Under the pieces are notes generated by a model that saw only the letters and a list, made by a program, of their open reading frames with translations, was not told the DNA's origin and ran no database searches. Position numbers and translations under genes: made by a program. Shown here piece after piece: positions 11,121 through 20,549 of a stretch of 64,000 nucleotides of DNA (position 1 is its first letter; each line of letters opens with the position of its first letter). Source of the DNA: Allacma fusca. Lineage: Eukaryota > Arthropoda > Collembola > Symphypleona > Sminthuridae. Where the stretch lies: the NCBI GenBank assembly GCA_947179485.1, contig OX359249.1, positions 6,324,001 through 6,388,000 of the forward strand, read 5' to 3'.

Positions 11121-12180
11121 TAGTACCACTAAACAGTAATATAAAGGAAATTCCAATTAGTTAGTCTGGCTTTAATGATAATCCCAATAATAATTCGAAA
11201 ATCACAACTTAATTCCTAAAATTCATTACGTATCAAAATTCGGAAGAGAAACTCAAATTCCAAATCAATAATTATTACATTTTCAATCAATTATTAAATT
11301 CTCAATGAATAATTAAATTCCAAATCAATGCCAGATTCATAAACAGGTACCAGTATAAAAACATGAAATCAATGTTCAAAATTAAGAATATTAATATTAT
11401 ACCAATCAACACATAAATCCTCAGTCCATAAATTATAATCTGAAACAGTACTTCAATCTGAAAGACAGTTTTAAATTATACTAGATAAGCAAAATTCAGT
11501 TCAATACTCACAATCAGAATTTAAATTAGAAACTGAATTGAAGTACAAAATCAATCTTCAATTCCCTAAATCAAATCCACAACCAAATCTCAAATTATAA
11601 TAACAAAATGAAACCCAGATGTTAAAATCAAATACCACTCATCAGATCTAAATCTAATCCAGAATCTAACCCAATTCCAAACTTCAATTTATTTACAGTA
11701 ATATTTAAACGAACAACAAGGACCAAAAGTTTAGATCATTAGATAAATTCAAATTCACCAATAATAAATAACACAAAATCACCAAAATTCAAATCGTATT
11801 ATTCAATAGTCCAATTCAGTCAGACTTACTTTCACTAGATTAATAATACTCAAAACCACAACGAAATTCAATAATACACAACAATTACAGCTAACACACA
11901 AGTAACAAGTCAATACTTCAATTTCAAACTAATTCCTCGATTCAAAATCAATAATCACATTCAATACCAATAGTCCACATAAAAATCAATAATTTAACTC
12001 AAATTCCGCCATACTATCCAAGTCCTTAATAATTCAAACTAAATAATAATTATAATCCCAGTCTAATCATTCAATATAAGTAAATAATTCAATTCTTAAT
12101 CAACATCCTGAGACTTCAGTCAATTATTCGAATCCAAATTAATAAAATTCATACAAAAATTCAATTTTCTAAGAATAATA
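11040..12180 (-). repeat. Degenerate AT-rich leader repeats of gypsy copy 1
   Basis: More than 1 kb is composed of loosely repeated words such as TTGAATTTGGATTTGA (minus strand), with strong strand asymmetry (G but little C on the element's sense strand). The same kind of block occupies the same place in copies 2 and 3. No ORF runs through it. Confidence 0.6.
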
Positions 12181-12294
12181 TTTAAGTTAAGCACTTTTTA
12201 AGCCAAAGAAAATTAGGTTCAAACAACAAAAAGTGCATACCAGCGCTTTTCAAAGCCAAAATCCGAATGATGCTTAATACAACGGTAAGATTCA

Positions 12295-12562
12295 ATTCCA
12301 TCTAGTCATTAGGTTAAGTTCAATCTTCGTACATAGGTAATCTAGTCCATAGGCATAAGTATAGGTATAGGTTAGGATAGATCTGGCTGGAAGAGGAAAG
12401 CGGAAAAGAAGATGAGAAATAGGAGGGAAGTGAAGAGGTTGGTTCGGTTTTGTGATTTTGACAGGGAGAGGATATGATTGGGTGTTGTAGTGTTGTGGCA
12501 TGGTAAAGTTATCAGCGTGGAGCGTGATACCAGTTGCCATGCCACAAGCAACGACACTGACA
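12295..12562 (-). repeat. 5' LTR start (U3 side) of gypsy copy 1
   Basis: It starts at 12562 with TGTCAGTGT and shares its first ~250 bp, with gaps, with the LTR of copy 2 ending at 40389. An imperfect hairpin (GTTATC ... GATACC) lies at about 12508-12532. The inner LTR boundary is not resolved. Confidence 0.65.
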
Positions 12563-13067
12563 CTATATATCATATGGTGTAATACACCTACTATATCTGA
12601 TTAAAACGTTTCTGTACATTTTCAATGATTGTTTGTACTATGTATACATATTAAACTTCAACCATTCACAAGATATATTTAATGGGTAAAGAATTAAGTA
12701 AATACAGTAACACAAATATAATAATCGTCGCTTTCCGTTTCTGTACAACGCCGTTCGGGGTGTCTGCGAAGAGGCAGCACAGTGCAGTTTGGTTTTTTAG
12801 CTGCTGACACGCATGGAGAAAGGACGCTTTATTTAAAATAAAATTACAAAGCTTTTGCAAAAAGGTGTGCATAAATTAAAGTGGTCTAAAATTTCCTTAA
12901 ATATACTTTTGTGGTGCAATTGATATTGTTGCACTGTTTTGCTATTTATAGTTTCACACCAGTTTAAGTAAAAATCACCAATTAAAGTGTACGCGTGTGT
13001 TCCTTTTTTAAATAATTATTTGTAAAAAAAGAAATTTGTATATTATTATAGATTGATGTATGTAAAG

Positions 13068-14161
13068 CAGTGATGAGTAACGTTATTGATTAACGTTAAT
13101 GAATAACGTTATTATCGATAAAATCCTAGAAACGGGTAATGAGAAATAACGTTTAACATATTCCACTTGATTAACAAAACCTTAACGTAAACCGAAACCT
13201 GTGGACAGCAAATAACATAAACCGAATCACAATAACGGTATTACCCGTTATTGAAAATCCTGGTACCTCTTACTATTAGATGTAAGTTTCTCAAACCCAA
13301 AAATCGTTTCATTGAATCGTAAAACATTTATACTGATTTGCTTTAGAAATTAGCGTTTAATTCATCATGTGCATAATAGTCAAACGTGTTCAAAAATAGA
13401 TACTATATTCAGCTATTATACGCGTCAAAATACATTTCGGTGACTTGAGTTTATTGTTACTGCAATTACTGCACTACGTGCATGTACAATGCCGACGGAT
13501 GTGAACCACCTTTTAGGATATCACAACTGTTCAATGCAAGTCATCATAGATTTCGCTCAAAAGATAATCTATGTGTTTTTGATAATGATACAAACACATC
13601 CAATTGCAAACAAATAGAAACTGTTCCATATTTCCATGCTAGATTTCATTTTACTTTTTTAAAATTCCGTGCGATTAATTTGACATGAAATTTTCGGTTA
13701 CAAATTATAAACAACCATTACTTCATTTTGATTTTGGAACAAGTTGCCATTTTACGTTGATCGAAATTGAGTACAAACCATATTTACTGGTTACTTACAA
13801 TTTATTTATTCTAAAACTACCTGCATGACGTCATATTATTGTTTGAGGGAAACAAACGTTACGAAGCCTTTAGGAATTTATAAACGCAATAATAAAGAAT
13901 AATAATTATAACTATTAACTATGCTTAATTAACCTTTAGATTACAGTTAAAAAATCCCGAAAATTTATTTTCTTCAACAGTATTCATTATTGCTAATATT
14001 AAACGTTATTAATCGCTTAACGCTATTGAATCCAACTGCGAACCGTTTATAACCATAACCGAATTCTCAAAAAACCAATAACGAAAACGAAAACGGAATT
14101 TAGACTGTAATTAACGTTTGAGTAGTTAACGTAAACCCAAATTTTTGGTTACCCATTACTG
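13068..14161. mobile_element. hAT-type MITE 2 (1094 bp), TSD ATGTAAAG
   Basis: Left end CAGTGATGAGTAAC; right end, reverse-complemented, CAGTAATGGGTAAC. Flanks 13060-13067 and 14162-14169 are both ATGTAAAG (8 bp, exact). Both ends carry many AACGTTA/TAACGTT words. The middle has no ORF resembling a transposase. 12563-13059 on its left holds nothing I recognise. Confidence 0.85.
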
Positions 14162-14169
14162 ATGTAAAG

Positions 14170-14974
14170 TCAATCTCTAAAGTGTCTAGGTTGGTGTACC
14201 AAGCGTCTAGTAATGTATACGTCAATGAAAGTTGATGATGAATTGTCATATGTAAGTCGAAACAGTTAGCAACTGCCTTAGTAACGGCGACACCAAACTT
14301 AGTTGGTTCAAATTAAAATCTCCGTATATAGTTATGCATTGTCTAGCAGAAGTGGTTTTTCCAGAAAATTACTTATAAAACGGGTTTCAATACATGCACT
14401 TACATTAAAAATTCCAACAAAAAGGAGATTTTCTGGGAAATGAATGTAGTTAATTTGTATACATGATTATCTACAATTGTAACAATATCTCCAGGAGTTT
14501 TCTTGGAATGGTGGGTAAAAGTGTTACTTTGAAAACAAATTCCAGCAAAGCAACCGCACCGATTTTAACTAAAATTGAACCACTCTTACTGAGTAGAATA
14601 AGTGTCGAATATTTACGGAAAATGCTAATTATTTTAATTTCAATGAAATGGGATGGTGCAAATTATCAAATGTGAAAACAAAGTTTACAAATGCATCAAT
14701 CATCTTTGAAGCGCGGCCAGAAATATTAATTTCGTTTGAAACCGAGTGAAAATCTCTCAGGTTAAGACATCAGTCAAATCTTTAATGGTTGGTTAATTGT
14801 ACGTTTACTTTATTGTACACCGAAATTATCTGTGTGCAATTCCAAAATAGTATAAAAATGCGGGATAAATTTAATTGACCCGACTAGCTGGAAGAATGAT
14901 GAGTAAAAAGACCTACTCCTTTGGAGGTGTACTTGAAAGCGGTTACAAGAATCAATCAAGCAAAAACAATGTGA
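14170..14974. other. Unassigned AT-rich stretch
   Basis: No gene or repeat was recognised. A short open frame at 14463-14675 looks like chance. Confidence 0.3.
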
Positions 14975-15052
14975 ACCAACTTCGGCCAATTGTTGCTAAA
15001 TGACCGTGGAGAGAAAGTATGGACATATGGCACAGGAAACGCAACTGGACAA

Positions 15053-15301
15053 ATGGTGGTCGATTTCGAGGGAGAGGCCGCCTGGTCGTATGCGCCATTA
15101 GGATTAGTGGTACAGGGTCAGCAGTTGACTCCTTTTAATGCGTATACTTGTGACATTTGTGGCCGAAGTTTTAATTCGACTGGTCACAAGTCACAGCATC
15201 GCGAGACGCATTTCTGGACTACTTTGTATCAGTTCTGTGAGTCCCTTATTGACTCACGACAGGCCCATCGTCGGCACATTCGCATGTTCCATGCGTATTA
15301 A
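15053..15301 (+). CDS. C2H2 zinc-finger terminal exon or fragment
   Basis: It encodes one complete classical C2H2 finger, YTCDICGRSFN followed by HKSQHRETH (C-X2-C-X12-H-X3-H), then a second finger-like stretch that lacks its first cysteine and ends HRRHIRMFH. The frame is open from 14975, but the first ATG is at 15053, so the exon may instead start at an unseen acceptor. A poly(A) signal follows 30 nt after the stop. The layout (short spacer, finger pair, stop, poly(A)) recalls the alternative 3' exons of lola-type BTB-zinc-finger genes. That is an inference, and the damaged second finger may mean it is a decayed copy. Confidence 0.5.
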   Translation: MVVDFEGEAAWSYAPLGLVVQGQQLTPFNAYTCDICGRSFNSTGHKSQHRETHFWTTLYQFCESLIDSRQAHRRHIRMFHAY

Positions 15302-15330
15302 TATTACAGTTTGTATTATTATTAATTATA

Positions 15331-15336
15331 AATAAA
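15331..15336 (+). terminator. Poly(A) signal AATAAA
   Basis: It lies 30 nt past the stop of the zinc-finger exon and supports reading that ORF as a terminal exon. Confidence 0.45.
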
Positions 15337-15390
15337 TTTAATTTAAAGAAAAGATATATATATATATAGCTTTTTTATTAATTATTTTAT

Positions 15391-15490
15391 TGTGACTGAG
15401 CATAGGACTTTTTAATGTGACTGAGAATACGATGTTGTAATGTGACTGAGCATACGATACTGTAATATGGCTGAGCATAGGACTGTAACA
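15391..15490 (+). repeat. 25-bp tandem repeat, four copies
   Basis: Units start at 15391, 15416, 15441 and 15466, with consensus TGTGACTGAGCATA plus CGATACTGTAA. A fifth partial unit (TGTGATTTAA) follows. It is preceded by a short (TA)n run at 15354-15368. Confidence 0.85.
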
Positions 15491-15529
15491 TGTGATTTAA
15501 GGAGTCATGAGGCAGTTGGCCACGGTTGC

Positions 15530-16267
15530 CAGTGCTGGGCCTTCTACTCTACCGACAATAGAAGTAGAGGAAAAAATAGAGTAGAATTCAAAATAAATGA
15601 GCCAAAAAGAGTAGAAATAGAATAGACATAACGCTACTATCCATCGAGTAGAAGTAGAAGTAACTAGAAGTCGAATTTTGTATTAAGCAATTAGAGTAGC
15701 AGTATTTAGGTGTCAAGCCAGCATCCTGTGGTAGAATTAGAAATAGAATAGACGGGTAATACAAGAGCCGATGGTAGAAGGAGAAGTAGCATAGCATTTA
15801 CATATAAATTCATACATGCATACTATAACGTATCATTAAAATCATTATAATACAGGTAACAATGTTGAAAGCATTTAAACTGCCATCCTGTGAATGCAAG
15901 AAGAACTAAGATAATGAAATATAGTACACTGTACTACCGTGTACAGTCCAAACGAACGAAAAGCTTTGATTTGTACTTCAAATACGTTTTAGATTCCGGG
16001 AATTAAGCATTACTTTGTACTTAGTAGAAGTAGCGATAGGTAGCATTATTGTTGCATTCGAACTGGATAGAATAGAAGTAGAACAGTTAGCACTACGGCA
16101 GGAAATGTACAAGTAGAAGTAGAATAGAAAGTATTAGTAAAGGCGTAGAAGTAGAATAGAGGGAAACCGAAAATTCTGGAAAGTAGAATAGAACTAATAG
16201 AAGCCGGAAGCTCGCAATTTAAGGATAGAGAAGAATAGCATAGCTGAGATACAAACGCCCAGCACTG
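15530..16267. mobile_element. hAT-type MITE 3 (738 bp), TSD ACGGTTGC
   Basis: Both ends read CAGTGCTGGGC inward. The flanks 15522-15529 and 16268-16275 are both ACGGTTGC. Both subterminal regions are packed with AGTAGAA/GAATAGA words, giving a strong purine bias on the plus strand. No transposase ORF. Confidence 0.88.
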
Positions 16268-16541
16268 ACGGTTGCAGTTGTGGGGGTTGCAGTTGGACAA
16301 CGGCAGGACACGGACAATAAGGGCATTACTCTTGAGTACTGCAAAGTTACTTAATTTCTGGAGCGGGAGTGTATGGTGTTTAGGTAATATATGTTCTATT
16401 TTGTTCTTTTCAATATTTGGAAGTATCAGAACTCAGAAAGCAATAATCAACATACCTATCATAAGAAACTTGTTGATTTGTAATTTCATCATTGTAATAA
16501 GACCAATAAATTAGTATATTATCGGTTTTCACACAATGAAA

Positions 16542-16650
16542 TAGATAGATAGATATTTATTCAGGTCGATTTCTGGCCTTGGCCCTTGCAACCTTTTTGG
16601 GCTTTTACACGAATTCTTGAATTGTAGGGAATCGTTTCCCCACAAATAGT
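16542..16650 (-). mobile_element. LINE 3' tail (minus)
   Basis: On the minus strand a GC-richer 3'-UTR-like stretch ends GACCTGAATAAATATC followed by (TATC)n at 16542-16556. A polyadenylation signal leading into a tetranucleotide tail is typical of arthropod jockey/I-type elements. No coding part remains here. Confidence 0.5.
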
Positions 16651-16775
16651 TATATAAAATAAAATAAAGCAAAATATAAAACAAAATAAAGTAAAAGTGT
16701 TTTCACAAAATAGAATCAATGTACTGAAATGAAGACATGAAATTATACTCCTTATTGTGACTGTTTGGGCTTATT

Positions 16776-17205
16776 TTGGGAACCACATTCACGGAATTGA
16801 GGATGGAAAGAATCGATTTCGTCATGCACTGTGTAAACTATTATTTTCGGAACTCCACGTCAGGGGAGATGGAACGGACTTTATTGAAATTTCAAAATGT
16901 TGTACATCGCCAGGACGTAACAAGTTTTTTAGTTCTTCATGGATATTATTTACTTGTTCTTTCTCGAATCCAAGTAACCTTCGGTAATCCATTTACAGCA
17001 TCAACAATTGCATTAATTGGAAATATTCACCACAGTACAAGTAAGTGTGATTCAATGTCCGCCATGTTTGATACCCAAATATTTTAGAACTGCACCAGGT
17101 CAAAGAAATACATGCAAAGAAAACACTCAAGCTTTAAAATATCCATACAACTTTGGAGGACAGCCAATATCAACTCACAGCCTAAAGATGGTTGTTATAT
17201 AATGC
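16776..17205 (+). pseudogene. Decayed coding remnant, unrecognised
   Basis: Overlapping open frames (16776-17087, 17017-17202) contain protein-like stretches such as FGNPFTASTIALIGNIHH. They lie just upstream of the transposase-like remnant and may belong to it. No family assigned. Confidence 0.25.
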
Positions 17206-17369
17206 ACGATGGGCTCTGAACAACTGAAGAAAAAACCTGTACAGATTCTAGTTAATTTAAATGAAAAGAAGATTGAAAAATTTCAGTGAAACCAGAGAGA
17301 TGGAGTGGTAGTTACCCGAGCCACAAGACGTCATAATCAAACCCATTGTTGACAATGTAGACGAAAAAA

Positions 17370-17760
17370 GCGAAGGCTCACATATAAAACTATTGAATCA
17401 TTCTGTAAACTTAATCCAATTCCAGAATTTAACCAGATTTTAGAAACATTTTTAGAAAAGATTAGACTGGACCAAATGTCGGAAGCTGAAACTTTACGGT
17501 TACCTCCGCCAAATAATTTCTATCATTGTAGTGGCAACACGTTCCGACAAATCTTAAAACACCTGGGATACAAATATGGAATAAGTAAATACACGAGATG
17601 CTGTCTTATTTGACCCCAGGATTGTCAGCTTACGATGAAAATATTTAACTATTATCCGTCAAAATGACGCTTTACCAGAAGAACTCAAGTTACATTTTCT
17701 AAGAATAAGGCTTCAAAAGACCCCTGAATTATTATATTGCATATTGGTAAATATAAAATA
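17370..17760 (+). pseudogene. Remnant of a DDE transposase-like gene (helix-turn-helix part)
   Basis: A stretch with one frameshift near 17600 reads KKRRLTYKTIESFCKLNP, then NTFRQILKHLGYKYGISK, then VLFDPRIVSLR with a stop inside the next word. The pattern (R-x-I-L-x-x-L-G-x-K-Y, then D-x-R-I-V-x-x-R-x-x-Y-L) matches the N-terminal helix-turn-helix of a Tc1/mariner-like group common in insects, in which a conserved DET follows. The catalytic part is not readable here. 17820-18260 holds further broken protein-like sequence. Confidence 0.35.
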
Positions 17761-18265
17761 GTCATTTTTTACCACCAGAATTCATAAACTACACATTTTG
17801 ACAAATGTGCAACTAATGCGATTGTAGGAGGTGAAAATTGAATCCTTTATGGTATGACCGAAGTTTATCCTGTTACGCCAACCAACATGAGAGCTTCAGA
17901 CAGACATCCTGAAATGGAGCAAACTTTGTGCTTAAACTGTTAAAATTGAGTGTGCTTACAATGTTCCTAGCGCTCTGTAGGTACTGGCTTTTGAAGACAA
18001 TCACGATGAATATTGGGATGATTCTGTTGACGATCATGTATTAGTAGAAACTGAAATCGCAGAGCAGGCCAGACCGTCTCACACTGCTACGTATTTGCTG
18101 ACTACACTCGATTTGTATCGAATGTGGTATGGATTTGAAGAATTTCTCCTTCTGAATCCAGATATGACACTCACTGGGCTTCTTGCTCAATAGGAAGCGC
18201 AGAAATTCACCTGGAAAATTATCACAGCACATGATGCACGATTTAATATTGTGCACCATAAAGTA

Positions 18266-18345
18266 AGCAATGATGGTCGAGCTGTAAATGCACCGTGCAC
18301 TATGGAGTGAGGTTAGGGGTTCGAAACCAAGGTTTTGGTTGAAAC
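18266..18345 (+). mobile_element. Possible tRNA-derived SINE head
   Basis: It contains GGGGTTCGAAACC, a good match to the pol III B box, about 50 nt after a weak A-box-like stretch (GTCGAGCTGTAAATG). A related segment is at 31024-31085. Tail and duplications were not identified. Confidence 0.35.
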
Positions 18346-18401
18346 TTTTCCCTCACTTTTGAGAACGTTTTGGCGAACGTTAATCTGAATTTATTTGGTT
18401 T

Positions 18402-19290
18402 TCAATCCGGATGACCTCTTCTTTTTCTTCTACAAAGAGTAGACCGCAAATTTCGATAGCCAGAAAGACTTCGTGATTTTTTCAATGTCATGATTGTTGT
18501 TTGTAAAGACTGATGGACATTACAATTCTTCAAGTACATCCTTTTAATCGTATCAAATTTTATCAGGACAGTTTTCGTCGAACTTCTGGAAATTTTAAGT
18601 AGATGCTTCATTTCAATTGTAAACGTCCCACATGCTTGTCGAAACCTGTCCATTTTTGACTTCAGATCGTCGGAACACCCTACTCGGAATATTTATTCAT
18701 ATACTGCAACCTTGGATTGGTGCTCACACATTTTCCTCATAATATATTGCTGTTCTTGATGTTGATTCTTTATGTTGTTATTCAATATTTACAATGTTGC
18801 ATCTTAAATGCTAGAAATATTTTCAATTATTCCCTTTGTCGTATTTTCGTTACTCAACTGTTGGCCCATCCTTTCCAACCTGTCTAATTTATCCAGTGTT
18901 ATACTATGTATTTCACTGGTGAACCTTTGCCTCCATTTATTAATTTCGAAAGCTCTGGAACCCTCGTCATGCAATCTTCTTCACATGATCTTAGAGAGAG
19001 TTTTCCCATCCCCAGATTTCCGTAGACACTCACTTCAAAATTTTCTGTTTCGGTCAGTCTTCTTAATTAAATGGTAGGATGAATCCATTTTTAAGGAGAA
19101 TTTGGGATAACTCAAAGTCATGTTTACTAAAGCTTTATTTGATTCTGTAACGGGTACGTTAGATGATTTTGACTTTATTGAAAATTGAGAATCAGTATCC
19201 CATTGGACACCTATTAAATCTTCAATGTTGCGGCCTAAGGGATCAACGGAACCCCCTTCGATGCTTAACACCAAAGTATGGCAGTGGCAA
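18402..19290 (-). pseudogene. Decayed coding remnant, unrecognised (minus)
   Basis: Two longer open pieces (19035-19274 and 18402-18653) with broken protein-like sequence between them share one direction. The first contains GSVDPLGRNIEDLIGVQW; the middle is charged and coil-like. It is possibly one dead gene or element ORF. No family is recognised. Confidence 0.25.
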
Positions 19291-19508
19291 CGGTGGGACA
19301 GTTTGAATTCCTCACTTTAGTCGATACGTGACTGGTGCCAGGAGTAATGTGTTTCTGTCAAATAGCTGCACATTTCTCCGACTTGTATATTCCCAAAAGG
19401 TGAAGAGGGAACTGATATCCAAGTTAAACGAGTCCACTTTATCTGACAATGAGTGAACACGTGGTGGAGCCTCTGATCGGCTTCAATAATAAAAGGTCTT
19501 CTCGAACA

Positions 19509-19920
19509 AACCCAACCTGATTGGATGGGTAACTTTGTGAAGGACCAGCGCTGCTTTCAGCGCACGTAAATTATTTATTAGCAAATTTCCCTCACTTTCA
19601 ACGCTTTAAGTACCTGTGGTAGCCTTTGCTACCCAGTGTGAATGAAGGTACTAAATTTTAGTAAGGAAAATTGTAGTGAAAATCACAAAAGCTTTTTTTA
19701 TTAGAATAGCCGTGCTCTCTCATTCACACCAAAAGAAGTTCTGTCTTTTCCTCGTAGATTTACAATCTGCATAATACATCTCTTTCTCAAGCCCAATCAT
19801 TCCAGCTCAATTTCCAATCAATTTACAATATTCAATAACAAATATGTGCTAAAATAGCCATGACAATATCATGCAACAGTTCCCATTCAAATATATGGTG
19901 AATACATATGTGTGTTAATA
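19509..19920 (+). repeat. Repeat A, copy 1 (hairpin-rich)
   Basis: It is homologous to 61883-62300. Hairpins kept in both copies: GCGCTG/CAGCGC (19548-19553 with 19558-19563), GGTAGC/GCTACC (19618-19623 with 19628-19633), and the long-range pair GTGTGAATGA/TCATTCACAC (19636-19645 with 19720-19729). No ORF. Element type unknown. Confidence 0.7.
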
Positions 19921-20001
19921 TAAACTAAATGTTGCTAAATTATATACAAAACTAATACCAACATTTTAAAGTATCCTAAATTCAATTAACATACATAAGG
20001 A

Positions 20002-20226
20002 TAACTTTTAGTAACATCTGCATGGTTTGACATTATATAATTACCCGGTTATTTAACATAACAATATCCGGGTATTTAAACGCTTACATGATACGAGCAT
20101 AATACAGCTTCGCCATCTATCAGGCTCTTATATACTAATACTATATATGTATTTACATGCAAATTAATGCCGTAAGCTTGACGCTGTCTGATTTCTAAGT
20201 GAAGAGGAGAGGCGCTTCAGCTGACA
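20002..20226 (-). repeat. Repeat B, copy 1
   Basis: It is homologous, in reverse orientation, to 61613-61836. On the minus strand it starts TGTCAGCTGAAGCGCC and holds two AAATAxCCGG words about 25 nt apart. It may be a SINE or a solo LTR-like piece; neither is proven. Confidence 0.7.
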
Positions 20227-20267
20227 GCCAAAGATAGAGCTCGTCAGAGTACCTCACATCGCTCCAT

Positions 20268-20543
20268 TCATTTTGCATTCTTTCTCGCTTCCACTCTAGC
20301 CGTCACAACACGTTTAAATTGAAAATTTGTTACTGGATTGCTTACAAACTCAGTGAAGTTTGAAGGGAAGTCGCCCTTAATTCCTTTGAATAACAATGAA
20401 GTATCCGTGTCTTGATCATATATATGCCCAATATCAGCTGCTTGGTTAAAAGCAGGTAGAACTATATAGTTTTCCGCATTTCCAAATATTCCCATCAAAC
20501 CACACCCAGTACAAAAGATTTGCAATAAAATAACCCAATTCAT
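20268..20543 (-). CDS. Small putative secreted protein or first exon, unrecognised
   Basis: 91 codons starting MNWVILLQIFCTGCGL, a convincing N-terminal signal sequence with a likely cleavage near GNA-ENY. The mature part has an N-glycosylation sequon (NFTE) and ends in a basic, hydrophilic tail. The stop lies just before a change to repeat B at 20226, so the real gene could continue by splicing or be cut off by the repeat. No homologue recognised. Confidence 0.4.
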   Translation of the reverse strand: MNWVILLQIFCTGCGLMGIFGNAENYIVLPAFNQAADIGHIYDQDTDTSLLFKGIKGDFPSNFTEFVSNPVTNFQFKRVVTARVEARKNAK

Positions 20544-20549
20544 GGTTCA

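Larger units (their letters stand above)
8515..12562 (-). mobile_element. Ty3/gypsy retrotransposon copy 1, truncated
   Basis: It is collinear with copy 2 (32.2-40.4 kb). On the minus strand it reads LTR start (12562, TGTCAGTGT), a long AT-rich leader, a pre-gag ORF, gag, protease and an RT fragment, and it stops near 8555 within RT. Relative to copy 2 it has internal deletions near 8722 (about 50 bp) and 8890 (about 575 bp, removing the start of the RT-bearing frame). No 3' LTR is present. It is a dead copy. Confidence 0.9.

Noticed and set aside
11040-12200. AT-rich repeated block considered as a satellite array
   Set aside because: Units are not of fixed length, and the block is found at the same place in all three gypsy copies, so it is element leader.
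15354-15370. (TA)n run considered as a promoter TATA
   Set aside because: Simple dinucleotide repeat with no gene following in a suitable position.
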